This document shows positions 9,484-19,798 of a DNA stretch of 64,000 nt, in pieces (position 1 is the stretch's first letter; every line of letters starts with the position of its first letter). Origin of the DNA: Mycolicibacterium mengxianglii (GTDB taxonomy: Bacteria; Actinomycetota; Actinomycetes; Mycobacteriales; Mycobacteriaceae); assembly GCF_015710575.1 (NCBI RefSeq), contig NZ_CP065373.1:3224001-3288000 (forward strand). The letters are read 5' to 3'. The position numbers were made by a program, and so were the translations under genes. The notes beneath the pieces are model-generated. The model searched no databases, was not told the origin of the DNA, and saw only the letters and a list, made by a program, of their open reading frames with translations.

Positions 9484-11238
9484 TTAACCCCGTCCCGTCG
9501 ATGCCGCGGCCCGGCGTTCCCGGGCGATCTGCTGCACGGCCCCCAGACCGTTGAAGGTCGGCTTGGCCAGCAGGGTGGTCTTCGAGGCCAGGTACACCAG
9601 CGGCCAGGTCACCAGGAACACCACCACGACGTCGAGGATGGTGGTCAGCCCGAGCGTGAACGCGAAGCCCTTCACCTGGCCGACGGCCAGAATGTAGAGC
9701 ACCAGGGCAGCCAGGAAGGTGACGGCGTTGCCCGACAGGATGGTCTTGCGGGCTCGTGCCCAACCGCGTGGGACCGCCGACCGGAAGGACCGGCCCTCGC
9801 GGATCTCGTCCTTGATGCGTTCGAAGAACACCACGAAGGAGTCGGCTGTGGTGCCGATACCGATGATCAGACCGGCGATACCGGCGAGGTCCAGCGTGTA
9901 GCCGATGTAGCGGCCGAGCAGGATCAGGATCGCGTAGACCATGACGCCCGAGGCAGCCAGCGACAACGCCACCAGCAGGCCCAGAACCCGGTAGTAGAGC
10001 AGGGAGTACAGCAGCACCGCGGCCAGGCCCACCGCGCCGGCGATCAGCCCGGCCCTCAGTGAGGCCAGCCCGAGGGTGGCGGAGACCGTCTCGGCTTCCG
10101 ATGACTCGAACGACAGCGGCAGCGAACCGTACTTGAGGACGTTGGCCAGCTCGCGGGCCGAGGCGTCGGTGAACTGTCCGGTGATCTGGGTGCGGCCGCC
10201 TGGGATCGCTTCCTGGATCTGCGGTGCACTGACCACCTGGGAGTCGAGCGTGAACGCCGTCTGGACGCCGACGTTGGCGGCGGTGTAGTCCGCCCAGATG
10301 GTCGAGCCGTCGCTCTTGAACTCCAGGTCGACGATGTAGCGCGCCTGCTGCTGGTCGAAGCTGGAGCTGGCGTTGGCGATCTGCTCTCCACTGATGATCG
10401 ACTTGTCCAGCAGGTAGACGGTCTCGTGGTCGGTGGAGCAGGTGACCAGCGGCAGGTTCGGGTCGTCGTTACCGGCCAGCACGTCGTCGTCGTCGCAGCG
10501 CCCGGCCTGGTACTGCAGGGCGAGGATCTGCACGCTCTGGTTGTCGCTCTGGCGCAGCTGCTTCTCGAATGCGATCCGCTCGGCAAGGTCCTTGCGGGGA
10601 TCCGGGGCCTGGCCTCCCGGTGGGGCTGCCGGCGCGTTCGGCGCGCCGCCGGCAGGTGCCGGCGACGGTGGCGCGGGAGATGGCGCCGGAGGCGGGCTCG
10701 GGGCCGGCTCCAACGGGTAGGGCCGGGGTTGAGCCGGGGGCGCGGGCGGCGCAGCGGGGGGCGCAGGCGGGGCGTCGGCACCTTGCGGAGCCTCCTGCGG
10801 CGGCGGAGCCTGTCCGGGCTGTCCTTGACCCTGGCCCGACGCAGCATTGAGCTGCGCGACGGGCACCGCGTGGATGACCGGCCGGATGTAGAGCCGGGCC
10901 GTCTGGCCCAGGTTCCGCGCCTCGTTGCCGTCATTGCCGGGCACGGTGATCACCAGGTTGTCACCGTCGATGACGACCTCGGAGCCCGAGACACCGAGCC
11001 CGTCGACACGGCTGGTGATGATCTGCTGGGCCTGGTTGAGCGCCTCCCGGGTGGGCGGCGTGCCGTCCGGGGTACGCGCGGTCAGCGTGACCCTGGTCCC
11101 GCCCTGCAGATCGATTCCCAGTTTCGGTTCGGCCCGCTTGTTCCCCGTGAGGAACACCAGCAGGAACGCACCGACCAGCAGAACCAGGAACAGCGTCAGG
11201 TAGCGGTACGGGTGCACCGGCGCCGTAGACGATGCCAC
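9484..11238 (-). CDS. secD: Protein translocase subunit SecD
   Basis: Partner of SecF in the Sec accessory complex, 584 residues. After the first membrane helix (about 11-30), [15 protein letters not shown] marks the SecD start. Residues of about 140-215 are a Pro/Ala/Gly/Gln-rich insert typical of mycobacterial SecD; here it is long. The C-terminal half has the P1 end ([20 protein letters not shown]), five helices and the [17 protein letters not shown] motif. The start is GTG at 11238. yajC lies 122 bases upstream on the same strand, so yajC-secD-secF-lipoprotein-apt form the likely transcription order. Confidence 0.96.
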   Translation of the reverse strand: MASSTAPVHPYRYLTLFLVLLVGAFLLVFLTGNKRAEPKLGIDLQGGTRVTLTARTPDGTPPTREALNQAQQIITSRVDGLGVSGSEVVIDGDNLVITVPGNDGNEARNLGQTARLYIRPVIHAVPVAQLNAASGQGQGQPGQAPPPQEAPQGADAPPAPPAAPPAPPAQPRPYPLEPAPSPPPAPSPAPPSPAPAGGAPNAPAAPPGGQAPDPRKDLAERIAFEKQLRQSDNQSVQILALQYQAGRCDDDDVLAGNDDPNLPLVTCSTDHETVYLLDKSIISGEQIANASSSFDQQQARYIVDLEFKSDGSTIWADYTAANVGVQTAFTLDSQVVSAPQIQEAIPGGRTQITGQFTDASARELANVLKYGSLPLSFESSEAETVSATLGLASLRAGLIAGAVGLAAVLLYSLLYYRVLGLLVALSLAASGVMVYAILILLGRYIGYTLDLAGIAGLIIGIGTTADSFVVFFERIKDEIREGRSFRSAVPRGWARARKTILSGNAVTFLAALVLYILAVGQVKGFAFTLGLTTILDVVVVFLVTWPLVYLASKTTLLAKPTFNGLGAVQQIARERRAAASTGRG

Positions 11239-11360
11239 GTTGTTGTGTCTCCTCCGAGGTCATGCATGCAGTCATCCATGCTCAGGCCCGGTTCCGGGCC
11301 GTGGCTTTGAGGGCGATCGTTCGCCCGCACCCGGGAAAGGGTACGTGCCTTACCTGGCGA

Positions 11361-11714
11361 TCAGTCCTTGGTCATCCGGTCGGGGTCCGAAGGCGTGTCG
11401 CCGAGTTCGGTTCCCGACTGCACTTCGTCGTACTCGTCATCGTCGTCGACGTCGGTGGTGGGCGCGACCTTGTCCCGGATCGCCAGCTTCATCCAGGTGG
11501 TGATGACACCGGGGGCGATCTCGAGGTCGACGTAATCGTCGGTCACGCCGGCGATAGTGGCCCGAAGGCCCGAGGTGGTGTGAACCTGGTCGCCGACCTG
11601 CAGCGATTCGTGCAGGTCAATGGTGGCCTGCATCGCCTTCTTCTGGCGACGCGAGCCGAAGAACATGAATGCACCCAGGATGATCAACAGTGGGAGAAAA
11701 ACGACCAAATCCAT
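11361..11714 (-). CDS. yajC: Preprotein translocase subunit YajC
   Basis: Small single-pass membrane protein associated with SecDF, 117 residues. The membrane helix is at the extreme N-terminus (VVFLPLLIILGAFMFFG), followed by the conserved GDQVHTTSGLRATIAGVTDD and an acidic tail (TTDVDDDDEYDEVQ). The open frame extends to 11813, but the conserved N-terminus MDLVVFLPLL sets the ATG at 11714. It heads the leftward Sec run. Confidence 0.92.
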   Translation of the reverse strand: MDLVVFLPLLIILGAFMFFGSRRQKKAMQATIDLHESLQVGDQVHTTSGLRATIAGVTDDYVDLEIAPGVITTWMKLAIRDKVAPTTDVDDDDEYDEVQSGTELGDTPSDPDRMTKD

Positions 11715-11912
11715 GACAGCTCCGAACCTTCTACTTTTCGTGGCTACTTCAGTTGCAGTCTTGTGCCGGGGCGCAAATATCCCCGACCGTTCGGCGCCGG
11801 GCCACCAGGGCACCGCACCTCATAGGTGACCAGTGTGCCATTGCCCGTAGGTACGGCCGACCAGCACGTCGGCTACGACGGCGGTGCGCGAAAGGGCCCG
11901 GGAATTGGACAG

Positions 11913-11939
11913 TCCCCCGGTGGGACCGCCACCGGGGGA
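11913..11939. terminator. Stable hairpin in the yajC-gabT gap
   Basis: Perfect 11-bp inverted repeat, TCCCCCGGTGG then GACCG loop then CCACCGGGGGA. It has no T-tract. It stands upstream of both divergent genes, so it does not sit where a normal terminator would. It could be an attenuator in a long leader, a terminator of antisense transcription or a protein-binding site. Confidence 0.4.
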
Positions 11940-12054
11940 CCGGCTAGACCGTAACTCTCACTGTTTGCGTAGGCAATTGGGGCAACGACAGCGCATTTCG
12001 TCGGTGTCGGTGCCCAGTCACCCGTGATCCGGTGGTCTGCAGCGCCGCGCCGAC

Positions 12055-12060
12055 TAGGCT
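12055..12060 (+). promoter_or_regulatory. Candidate -10 box for gabT
   Basis: TAGGCT matches the mycobacterial TAnnnT -10 pattern and lies about 65 bases ahead of the gabT GTG. No convincing -35 is seen, which is common for mycobacterial promoters. Low certainty. Confidence 0.3.
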
Positions 12061-12126
12061 CCATACGCGACGGATCCTGCGGCAACAACCCTGAAGCCCA
12101 CCCGCCACTCTGACAGGAGTAAAGAC

Positions 12127-13467
12127 GTGTCCACCCTCGAACAGAGCCGCCTTCTGGCCACTGAGATCCCCGGCCCCCGATCCGTGGAGCTGGCCGGTCG
12201 CAAGACCGCCGCAGTGTCACGCGCCGTCGGCACCACCATGCCGGTGTACGCACAGCGCGCCGGCGGCGGCATCGTCGAGGACGTCGACGGCAACCGGCTC
12301 ATCGACCTCGGCGCCGGAATCGCGGTGACCACGGTGGGCAACGCGGCCCCGCGCGTCGTCGACGCGGTATCGGCCCAGGTCACCGAGTTCACCCACACCT
12401 GCTTCATGGTCACGCCCTACGACGGTTACGTCTCGGTGTGTGAGCACCTGAACCGGTTGACCCCCGGTTCGTTTGAGAAACGCTCGGCACTGTTCAACTC
12501 CGGCTCCGAGGCGGTGGAGAACGCGATCAAGATCGCGCGGTCCTACACCCGTAAGCCCGCCGTCGTCGCCTTCGATCACGCCTACCACGGTCGGACCAAC
12601 CTGACGATGGCCCTGACCGCGAAGTCGATGCCCTACAAGAGTGGTTTCGGCCCGTTCGCCCCCGAGATCTACCGGGCGCCGCTGTCCTACCCCTACCGGG
12701 ACGGCCTCGTCGACAAGGAACTGGCCACCGACGGCGAGGTGGCCGCCGAGCGGGCCATCACCGTCATCGACAAGCAGATCGGCGCAGGCAACCTGGCCGC
12801 GGTGATCATCGAACCCATCCAGGGTGAAGGTGGCTTCATCGTCCCGGCGCCGGGCTTCCTGCCGACACTGCGGGCCTGGTGCGCCGACAACGACGTGGTG
12901 TTCATCGCCGATGAGGTGCAGACCGGATTCGCCCGTACCGGCGCCATGTTCGCCTGCGAGCACGAGGGCATCGAACCCGACCTGATCGTCACCGCCAAGG
13001 GCATCGCCGGCGGGCTCCCCCTGTCCGCGGTCACCGGCCGGGCCGAGATCATGGACGCCCCGCACGTATCCGGCCTCGGCGGCACCTACGGCGGCAACCC
13101 GATCGCCTGCGCCGCGGCGCTGGCCACCATCGAGACCATCGAGGTCGATGGCCTGGTGACGCGCGCTCAGGAAATCGAAGCGCTGATGATGGAGCGGCTG
13201 CATCGGTTGCAGGCCGAAGACGACCGGATCGGCGACGTCCGGGGCCGCGGCGCGATGATCGCCGTCGAGTTGGTGAAATCCGGTACGGCAGAACCGGATC
13301 CAGAACTGACGAAGGCGCTGACCAGCGCGGCACACCAGGCCGGGGTGATCGTGTTGACCTGCGGTACGTTCGGCAACGTCTTGCGCTTCCTGCCGCCGCT
13401 GAGCATCAGCGACAAGCTTCTCATCGAAGGCCTCGATGTGTTGGCGCTGATTCTGGCCGACCTGTAA
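12127..13467 (+). CDS. gabT: 4-aminobutyrate aminotransferase
   Basis: PLP-dependent class III aminotransferase, 446 residues, converting GABA and 2-oxoglutarate to succinate semialdehyde and glutamate. It shows the N-terminal GGGIVEDVDGNRLIDLGAGI, the cofactor region NSGSEAVENAIKIAR, the glycine-rich GEGGFIVP, DEVQTGFARTG, and the PLP lysine in VTAKGIAGGLPLSAV (Lys291). The GTG start at 12127 has a strong AGGAG seven bases upstream. Position next to yajC and the carboxylic acid reductase corresponds to Rv2589. No succinate semialdehyde dehydrogenase gene is adjacent. Confidence 0.94.
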   Translation: MSTLEQSRLLATEIPGPRSVELAGRKTAAVSRAVGTTMPVYAQRAGGGIVEDVDGNRLIDLGAGIAVTTVGNAAPRVVDAVSAQVTEFTHTCFMVTPYDGYVSVCEHLNRLTPGSFEKRSALFNSGSEAVENAIKIARSYTRKPAVVAFDHAYHGRTNLTMALTAKSMPYKSGFGPFAPEIYRAPLSYPYRDGLVDKELATDGEVAAERAITVIDKQIGAGNLAAVIIEPIQGEGGFIVPAPGFLPTLRAWCADNDVVFIADEVQTGFARTGAMFACEHEGIEPDLIVTAKGIAGGLPLSAVTGRAEIMDAPHVSGLGGTYGGNPIACAAALATIETIEVDGLVTRAQEIEALMMERLHRLQAEDDRIGDVRGRGAMIAVELVKSGTAEPDPELTKALTSAAHQAGVIVLTCGTFGNVLRFLPPLSISDKLLIEGLDVLALILADL

Positions 13468-13480
13468 CGCCCCTCGAATA

Positions 13481-13520
13481 AAAGGAACTCCCGGTCACCG
13501 CGGTGACCGGGAGTTCCTTT
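13481..13520. terminator. Bidirectional terminator between convergent genes
   Basis: A 40-base perfect palindrome with two 20-base arms and no loop: AAAGGAACTCCCGGTCACCG and its exact complement. It is flanked by A/T-rich bases on both sides, giving U-tracts in either direction. It lies 13 bases after the gabT stop and 12 bases after the stop of the leftward membrane-protein gene, as expected for a shared intrinsic terminator. Confidence 0.85.
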
Positions 13521-13531
13521 ATTTGCCGATG

Positions 13532-14266
13532 TCAGTGGTTGACGAGCGTGTGCCGGTTGCCGCGGTCCCCGCGGTTGTTGCCCCGGAACAGATTGCGCCA
13601 ATTACGGCCCTGCTTGGACTCGGCGGTCGGGCCGATGACCTCGGTCTTCTGCTCCCCCACCGGCGTCGAGCCCGAAGTGGAATTGACCGTAGGCGCGGCG
13701 GTGGTCGCAGTGGCGGGGACCGCGTCGGTCGCAGTCGGCTGAGCGTAGGTGACATCGCGCACACTACGAATCGACAGCCGGCCGAGTGCTGCCGCGGCGA
13801 CGAAGACAATCACCGCGCCCAGCCCGGAGAAGAACGCGAGGTCCAGCGCCAGCGTCTTGGCCGGCGTCGCGGCCGCGGGTACACCGATCTCCCCCATCGA
13901 CAGCACGGACGAAAACGCCCGCCCGACGACGAACCAGGCGCCGGCGATGACACCCAGCCAGGCCCCCAGCGTGGCGCTGGCCCGGTTACGTGAGGTCAGC
14001 AACAGCAGGCCACCGATGACGGCGACCGCTCCCGGCAGGACTTCGAGCCAGCCGCGGGCGTCGGTCCAGACCCAAGGCCGGTCGGGTGAGAAGGCGAAGT
14101 CGAAATACGGTCCGATGAAAGGGATCAGTGCGCCCCACAGACCCAACAGAATCAATAGCAGGCCGCTGGCAGCACCCCGGCTGCGCGGGATGCGCATCCG
14201 CCCGCCACGCGGCTGCGTCACGTCTACGGCCGTTGAATCGGCCCGTGAATCCAGGCGTCGTCTCAT
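13532..14266 (-). CDS. Four-helix membrane protein of unknown function
   Basis: Protein of 244 residues I cannot assign to a named family. After a basic N-terminus (residues 1-33) come four membrane segments: GLLLILLGLWGALIPFIG, LPGAVAVIGGLLLL, ATLGAWLGVIAGAWFVVG and FFSGLGAVIVFVAAAALG. The C-terminal 75 residues are Thr/Ala/Pro-rich and then basic (GRNWRNLFRGNNRGDRGN) and look disordered. The pattern resembles conserved mycobacterial integral membrane proteins. An AGGAGG-type ribosome site precedes ATG 14266. It is monocistronic between a terminator and the carboxylic acid reductase promoter. Confidence 0.75.
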   Translation of the reverse strand: MRRRLDSRADSTAVDVTQPRGGRMRIPRSRGAASGLLLILLGLWGALIPFIGPYFDFAFSPDRPWVWTDARGWLEVLPGAVAVIGGLLLLTSRNRASATLGAWLGVIAGAWFVVGRAFSSVLSMGEIGVPAAATPAKTLALDLAFFSGLGAVIVFVAAAALGRLSIRSVRDVTYAQPTATDAVPATATTAAPTVNSTSGSTPVGEQKTEVIGPTAESKQGRNWRNLFRGNNRGDRGNRHTLVNH

Positions 14267-14469
14267 CAGTTGCCTCCTTGTGTTGTCGCACTGGTTACCC
14301 AGCAGGTGATGCCACTAACGCCCGATACCCCGAGTCGAGCCCCGGGAGTGGTGTTGTGTTGCCGGCTCGGCACCCGGCGCACGAGACTGTGATCCGAATC
14401 ACGCTGTCGGTCAAGTCGTTTCGGTGTGACGCCGGCCATAGCAACGAAGTTCACAGGCAACTGGCAGCC

Positions 14470-14510
14470 TTGACGGGACTAAACTTAGTTTCACTAACGT
14501 AGTTTTATAT
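14470..14510 (+). promoter_or_regulatory. Candidate promoter/operator of the carboxylic acid reductase gene
   Basis: An A/T-rich patch in the otherwise GC-rich 298-base gap. TTGACG (14470-14475) could be a -35; TAACGT (14495-14500) or TTATAT (14505-14510) could be a -10. Between them is the palindrome AAACTTAGTTT (14481-14491), a possible operator. TAGTTTCA is also present in the TetR/CocE operator near 23.9 kb. Inferred from sequence only. Confidence 0.4.
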
Positions 14511-14564
14511 ACGCGGCTATTGCCGACATTCTTCTGAATCCTGCTAGCGCAAGGGGGACCTCGT

Positions 14565-17500
14565 ATGACGAACCCACAAACCGACGACAGCCGGGACGCC
14601 CGTTTGGTGCACCGCATCGACGATCTCTACGCCCACGACCAACAGTTCGCCGATGCCCGACCGAGCCTGGAGATCAGCCGGGCGATCGACCAACCCGGTC
14701 TCCGCCTGGCACAGATCGTGGACACCGTGTTGGCGGGCTACGCCGACCGGCCGGCTCTGGCGCATCGTGCGATCGATCTCGCCGTCGACCCGACAACCGG
14801 GCGCACCACGGCCAACGTGCTCCCCCGTTTCGAGACGCTGACTTACGGCGAGCTGCGGAGCCGCGCCCAGGCAACCGGCAGCGCCTGGCACCACGACGGT
14901 GTGCGCGCCGGCGACCGGGTAGCCATCCTCGGCTTCACCAGCGTCGATTACACCACCGTCGATGTGGCACTCATCGGTCTCGGGGCCGTTTCGGTGCCCC
15001 TGCAGACCAGCGCACCGGTGGCGCAGCTGCGACCCATCGTCGCCGAAACCGAACCGGCGGTCATCGCCTCCAGCGTCGACTTCCTCGCAGACGCCGTCGA
15101 ACTGACGCTGTCCGGATACGAACCACAGCGCCTCGTGGTGTTCGACTACCTGCCCGAAGTGGACGATCACCGCGACGCCCTGGCCGACGCCCGGCAACGT
15201 CTTGCCGAAGCCGGCTCGGGAGTGGTCGTCGAGACCCTGGCCGAGGTGCTGGCACGTGGGCGGGAACTTCCCGCCGCACCGCCTCTCGCGGCCGAGGGTG
15301 ACGATCCGCTGAGTCTGCTCATTTACACCTCGGGCAGCACCGGCGCCCCCAAGGGCGCGATGTACCCCGAGTCCAAAGCCGCCTCGATGTGGCAGGCGTC
15401 GGCACGCGCGGCCTGGTATGACGAGCACACCGTGCAGCCCGCCATCGTGCTCAGCTTCATGCCGATGAGCCATGTGATGGGTCGAAGCATTCTCTACGGT
15501 GCGCTATCCACCGGCGGCACAGCGTATTTCGCTGCCCGTAGCGATCTGTCGACATTCCTGGAGGACCTGGCACTGACTCGGCCCACACAGCTGAGCTTCG
15601 TCCCACGGATCTGGGAGATGCTCTACAACGAGTACCAGAGCGAACTGGACCGTCGCAGCACCGAAGGCGCCGACCCCGACGAGGTGATGGCCGATCTGCG
15701 CCAATCCCTGCTGGGTGGACGGTTCGTCTCCGCGCTGAGCGGCTCGGCCCCGATCTCCCCCGAGCTCAAGGCGTGGGTGGAGAAATTCCTGGACATGCAC
15801 CTGATCGAGGGCTACGGGTCCACCGAGGCCGGCGCCGTCTTCGTCGACGGGTTGGTCCGGCGCCCGCCGGTGATCGACTACAAGCTGGTCGACGTGCCCG
15901 AACTCGGCTACTTCAACACCGACCGTCCGCACCCGCGTGGTGAGCTGCTGGTCAAGAGCGAGCAGCTGTTCCCCGGGTACTACAAGCGTCCGGACGTCAC
16001 CGCCGAGATGTTCGACGCCGACGGCTACTACCGCACCGGCGACATCGTGGCTGAACTCGGCCACGATCACCTCGAGTACCTCGACCGCCGCAACAACGTG
16101 CTCAAGCTCGCCCAGGGCGAATTCGTCACCGTGTCGAAGCTGGAAGCCATCTTCGACAGCGCAGCACTGGTGCGCCAGATCTACCTCTACGGCAACAGCG
16201 CGCGTTCCTACCTGCTGGCCGTGGTCGTGCCCTCCGAACAGGCGTTGGCACAACACGATCTCGCCACCCTCAAAGGTCTGATCAGTGAGTCGCTGCAGCG
16301 CACCGCGCGGGCAGCCGATCTGCAGGCCTACGAGATTCCTCGCGACTTCCTGATCGAGACAACGCCTTTCACCCTGGAGAACGGACTGCTCACCGGTATC
16401 CGGAAGCTGGCGCGCCCCAACCTCAAAGCGAAGTACGCCCCGCGCCTCGAAGAGCTGTATGCCGAGTTGGCCGACACGCAGACCTCTGAACTACGGGCTC
16501 TGCGTCGCGACGGCGCCCAGGGTCCGGTGCTGGAGACCGTCAGCCGGGCGGCCGGGGCTCTGCTCGGCGCGGCGGCATCGGAGCTACAGGCCGACGCCCA
16601 CTTCACCGACCTGGGTGGAGATTCGTTGTCGGCGTTGACCTTTGCCAACCTGCTGCACGAGATCTTCGACATCGACGTTCCGGTCGGCGTGATCGTCAGC
16701 CCTGCAACGGATCTGGCGGCCATCGCGACCTTCATCGAAACCGAACGCGCCGGCGGGAGCAAGAGGCCGACGTACACCAGTGTGCACGGCCGCGATGCCA
16801 CCGAGGTGCACGCCCGCGACCTGACACTGGACAAGTTCATCGACGCGCAGACCCTGGCGACGGCACCGACGTTGCCGCACGCGGACCAGCAGGTCCGCAC
16901 GGTCCTGCTGACCGGTGCCACCGGGTTCCTCGGGCGCTACCTGGCGCTGGAGTGGCTCGAACGCCTGAGCATGGTCGACGGCACACTGATCTGCCTGGTG
17001 CGGGCCAAGTCCGACGAGGACGCCCGCCGCCGGATCGACGCCACCTTCGACAGCGGTGACCCCGAACTGCTGCGGCATTACCGGGAACTCGCCGCCAATC
17101 ACCTCGAGGTGATCGCCGGCGACAAGGGCGAGGCTGATCTCGGCCTCGACCAGGCCACCTGGCAGCGACTCGCGGACACCGTCGACCTGATTGTCGACCC
17201 GGCCGCATTGGTCAACCATGTGCTGCCCTACAGCCAGTTGTTCGCACCGAACGCCCTGGGCACCGCCGAACTGATCCGGATCGCGCTGACCACCAAGATC
17301 AAGCCGTTCGCGTACGTGTCGACCATCGGTGTCGGTGCCGGCATCGAGCCGGGACGATTCGTCGAGGACGCCGACATCCGGCAGATCAGCCCCACCCGGA
17401 CCGTGGACGACAGTTATGCCAACGGCTACGGCAACAGCAAGTGGGCCGGAGAGGTCCTGCTGCGGGAAGCACACGACCTGTGTGGGATGCCGGTGTCGGT

Positions 17501-18086
17501 GTTCCGCTGCGACATGATCCTGGCGGACGTGACCTATGCCGGACAGCTCAACCTGCCGGATATGTTCACCCGAATGATGCTGAGCCTGGCGGCCACCGGC
17601 ATCGCCCCGGAGTCGTTCTATCAGCTCGACGCCAACGGTCAGCGTCAACGCGCGCACTACGACGGGCTGCCCGTCGAGTTCGTCGCCCAGGCCATCTCGA
17701 CCCTGGGTGCTCAGGTCACCGACGGGTTCGAGACCTACCACGTGATGAACCCGTACGACGACGGCATCGGACTGGACACCTTTGTCGACTGGCTGATCGA
17801 GGCCGGGTATCCGATCCACCGGGTGAGCGGCTACGACACCTGGCTGGCGCGCTTCGAGACCGCCCTGCGCGGACTGCCCGACAAGCTGCGGCAGGCCTCA
17901 CTGCTGCCGTTGCTGCACAACTACCAGCATCCGGAGTATCCGATGCGCGGCTCGATGGCACCGGTGGACCGGTTCCGGGCTGCGGTGCAGGAGGCCAAGA
18001 TCGGCCACGACAAGGACATCCCGCACATCACTGCCCCCGTCATCGTGAAGTACGTGACGGACCTGAAGCTGCTGGGCCTGCTCTAG
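14565..18086 (+). CDS. car: Carboxylic acid reductase (adenylation-PCP-reductase)
   Basis: Three-domain enzyme of 1173 residues that reduces carboxylic acids to aldehydes with ATP and NADPH, the FadD9/Rv2590 counterpart. The adenylation domain (about 1-640) has the AMP-binding [14 protein letters not shown] and EGYGSTEAG. The carrier domain has LGGDSLSAL with Ser687 as the phosphopantetheine site. The reductase domain (about 760-1173) has the Rossmann motif [12 protein letters not shown] (near 780) and the catalytic YGNSK (Tyr955, Lys959). It needs a phosphopantetheinyl transferase, not in this window. GGGGGA precedes ATG 14565. It stands alone, ended by a hairpin shared with ruvB. Confidence 0.95.
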   Translation: MTNPQTDDSRDARLVHRIDDLYAHDQQFADARPSLEISRAIDQPGLRLAQIVDTVLAGYADRPALAHRAIDLAVDPTTGRTTANVLPRFETLTYGELRSRAQATGSAWHHDGVRAGDRVAILGFTSVDYTTVDVALIGLGAVSVPLQTSAPVAQLRPIVAETEPAVIASSVDFLADAVELTLSGYEPQRLVVFDYLPEVDDHRDALADARQRLAEAGSGVVVETLAEVLARGRELPAAPPLAAEGDDPLSLLIYTSGSTGAPKGAMYPESKAASMWQASARAAWYDEHTVQPAIVLSFMPMSHVMGRSILYGALSTGGTAYFAARSDLSTFLEDLALTRPTQLSFVPRIWEMLYNEYQSELDRRSTEGADPDEVMADLRQSLLGGRFVSALSGSAPISPELKAWVEKFLDMHLIEGYGSTEAGAVFVDGLVRRPPVIDYKLVDVPELGYFNTDRPHPRGELLVKSEQLFPGYYKRPDVTAEMFDADGYYRTGDIVAELGHDHLEYLDRRNNVLKLAQGEFVTVSKLEAIFDSAALVRQIYLYGNSARSYLLAVVVPSEQALAQHDLATLKGLISESLQRTARAADLQAYEIPRDFLIETTPFTLENGLLTGIRKLARPNLKAKYAPRLEELYAELADTQTSELRALRRDGAQGPVLETVSRAAGALLGAAASELQADAHFTDLGGDSLSALTFANLLHEIFDIDVPVGVIVSPATDLAAIATFIETERAGGSKRPTYTSVHGRDATEVHARDLTLDKFIDAQTLATAPTLPHADQQVRTVLLTGATGFLGRYLALEWLERLSMVDGTLICLVRAKSDEDARRRIDATFDSGDPELLRHYRELAANHLEVIAGDKGEADLGLDQATWQRLADTVDLIVDPAALVNHVLPYSQLFAPNALGTAELIRIALTTKIKPFAYVSTIGVGAGIEPGRFVEDADIRQISPTRTVDDSYANGYGNSKWAGEVLLREAHDLCGMPVSVFRCDMILADVTYAGQLNLPDMFTRMMLSLAATGIAPESFYQLDANGQRQRAHYDGLPVEFVAQAISTLGAQVTDGFETYHVMNPYDDGIGLDTFVDWLIEAGYPIHRVSGYDTWLARFETALRGLPDKLRQASLLPLLHNYQHPEYPMRGSMAPVDRFRAAVQEAKIGHDKDIPHITAPVIVKYVTDLKLLGLL

Positions 18087-18096
18087 CAAGCTGACT

Positions 18097-18130
18097 TCGC
18101 CGAGTTCCACCTCAGGGTGGAACTCGGCGA
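18097..18130. terminator. Hairpin terminator between car and ruvB
   Basis: Perfect 15-bp stem TCGCCGAGTTCCACC / GGTGGAACTCGGCGA around a TCAG loop, placed 10 bases after the car stop and a few bases after the ruvB stop on the other strand. Both genes converge on it. No clear T-tract, as is common in GC-rich actinobacteria. Confidence 0.75.
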
Positions 18131-18134
18131 ACTG

Positions 18135-19205
18135 CTATTCGTCGAACAACGCCGACTGGCCCATGCCCGCGGCACCCGCCGGTGGTTTCATCCCCAGGTG
18201 CGTCCACGCCAAGGCCGTCGCCACCCGGCCGCGTGGAGTTCGGGCCAACATCCCGGCACGCACCAGGAATGGTTCGCAGACCTCTTCGACCGTGGTCGCT
18301 TCCTCCCCGACCGCGACCGCCAGCGTCGACACCCCCACCGGCCCACCGCCGAAGCTGCGGGTCAGCGCGGAGAGCACCGCCCGGTCCAGGCGGTCGAGGC
18401 CGAGCTCGTCGACGTCGTAGACCGCCAGCGCCGCTTTGGCGACGTCGCGGGTGAGCACCCCGTCGGCGCGCACCTCGGCGAAGTCACGGACGCGACGTAG
18501 CAAGCGGTTGGCGATACGCGGTGTGCCGCGGGAGCGGCGGGCGATCTCGGTGCCGGCATCGTCGCCGAGCTCTATGCCCAGGATCCGCGCCGAGCGCGAC
18601 AGCACCCGCTCCAGTTCGGCGGGTTCGTAGAAGTCCATGTGGGCGGTGAAGCCGAAGCGGTCGCGCAGCGGGCCCGTCAGCGCCCCGGAGCGGGTGGTGG
18701 CACCGACGAGGGTGAACGGGGCCACCTCGAGCGGGATCGACGTCGCCCCCGGGCCCTTGCCCACCACGACATCGACGCGGAAATCCTCCATGGCGAGGTA
18801 GAGCATTTCTTCCGCCGGCCGGGCGATCCGGTGAATCTCGTCGATGAACAGCACGTCACCTTCGACGAGGTTGGACAGCATGGCCGCCAAGTCCCCCGCC
18901 CGCTCCAGGGCGGGTCCCGACGTGACGCGCAGGGCGGATCCGAGCTCGGCGGCGATGATCATGGCCAGCGACGTCTTACCCAGACCGGGTGGGCCAGACA
19001 GCAGGATGTGGTCCGGGGTACCGCCGCGGTTCTTCGCGCCTTCGATGACCAGTTGGAGCTGCTCGCGGACCCGCGGTTGCCCGATGAACTCGTCGAGCGA
19101 CTTCGGCCGCAGGCTGGCGTCGACATCGCCTTCACCCACCGTCAGCGCACCGGAGACCTCCCGGTCCTCGGTGGACTCGTCATCGTCGCCGTCGAACCGG
19201 CTCAT
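18135..19205 (-). CDS. ruvB: Holliday junction branch-migration ATPase RuvB
   Basis: Hexameric AAA+ motor that drives branch migration of Holliday junctions with RuvA, 356 residues. Walker A is GPPGLGKTS (71-79), Walker B is in [10 protein letters not shown], sensor motifs are in [20 protein letters not shown], and the C-terminal winged helix follows. The frame stays open upstream through ruvA to 19739, but the conserved start MSRFDGDDD at 19205 overlaps the ruvA stop by four bases (ATGA), showing translational coupling. It is the last gene of ruvCAB. Confidence 0.96.
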   Translation of the reverse strand: MSRFDGDDDESTEDREVSGALTVGEGDVDASLRPKSLDEFIGQPRVREQLQLVIEGAKNRGGTPDHILLSGPPGLGKTSLAMIIAAELGSALRVTSGPALERAGDLAAMLSNLVEGDVLFIDEIHRIARPAEEMLYLAMEDFRVDVVVGKGPGATSIPLEVAPFTLVGATTRSGALTGPLRDRFGFTAHMDFYEPAELERVLSRSARILGIELGDDAGTEIARRSRGTPRIANRLLRRVRDFAEVRADGVLTRDVAKAALAVYDVDELGLDRLDRAVLSALTRSFGGGPVGVSTLAVAVGEEATTVEEVCEPFLVRAGMLARTPRGRVATALAWTHLGMKPPAGAAGMGQSALFDE

Positions 19206-19798
19206 TTGGTCTTCCCGAGCAGACTGAGCGCCTGCCGCAGCACCGTCGAGGTACTGGCGTCCGGGTCGTCGGCCAGCACCTTGTCGGTGGTTTCTTCGGC
19301 CTGTTTGGCTCCGAAGCCAAGTCCCACAAGCGCTTCCACCACGGGCCCGCGCACGGCATGGCCGCTGAACGCGGTGACCGCACCACCGGCACCGGTGACG
19401 GCGCCGATCTTGTCGCGCAGTTCCAGCACCAGCCGCTCCGCACTGCGTTTCCCGATCCCGGGTACCCGCGTCAGCGCGGTGACGTCCCCGTCGGCCAACG
19501 CCTGCCGTAGCGCCCCCGCGTCGTACACCGCGAGTGTGGCCAGCGCGATCTTCGGCCCCACCCCGGAGACTCCCAGCAAGGTCGAGAACAGGTCCCGCGC
19601 GTCGGCATCGGCGAAGCCGTACAGCGTCATCGAGTCCTCCCGCACGATCATCGCGATGATGAGCCGGGTCTCGGTGCCGCGCCGCAGCCCGGCCAATGTC
19701 GACGGGGTGGCCATCACCTTGTAGCCGACGCCGGCGCATTCGACGACGGCGTGGTCCAGCGCGATGTCGATGACCTCGCCGCGCACCGAGGCGATCAT
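19202..19798 (-). CDS. ruvA: Holliday junction-binding protein RuvA
   Basis: Tetrameric junction-recognition subunit of RuvAB, 198 residues. Domain I starts [20 protein letters not shown]. Domain II carries two helix-hairpin-helix motifs, [16 protein letters not shown] and [19 protein letters not shown]. The small C-terminal domain that contacts RuvB ends ALSLLGKTK. It overlaps ruvC and ruvB by four bases on each side. Confidence 0.96.
   Translation of the reverse strand: MIASVRGEVIDIALDHAVVECAGVGYKVMATPSTLAGLRRGTETRLIIAMIVREDSMTLYGFADADARDLFSTLLGVSGVGPKIALATLAVYDAGALRQALADGDVTALTRVPGIGKRSAERLVLELRDKIGAVTGAGGAVTAFSGHAVRGPVVEALVGLGFGAKQAEETTDKVLADDPDASTSTVLRQALSLLGKTK

Larger units (their letters stand above)
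11715..12126. other. Intergenic region between divergent yajC and gabT
   Basis: 412 bases without a convincing gene; small frames here lack family signal. It must contain the yajC promoter (left) and the gabT promoter (right). A strong hairpin lies at 11913-11939, and a TAGGCT at 12055-12060 fits a mycobacterial -10 box for gabT. No RNA gene is recognisable. Confidence 0.6.

Noticed and set aside
12217..13335. 372-codon minus-strand frame over gabT
   Set aside because: Antisense shadow of a well-supported aminotransferase; no domain signal.
16584..17819. 411-codon minus-strand frame over the carboxylic acid reductase
   Set aside because: Shadow frame caused by high GC; the plus-strand gene has all catalytic motifs.
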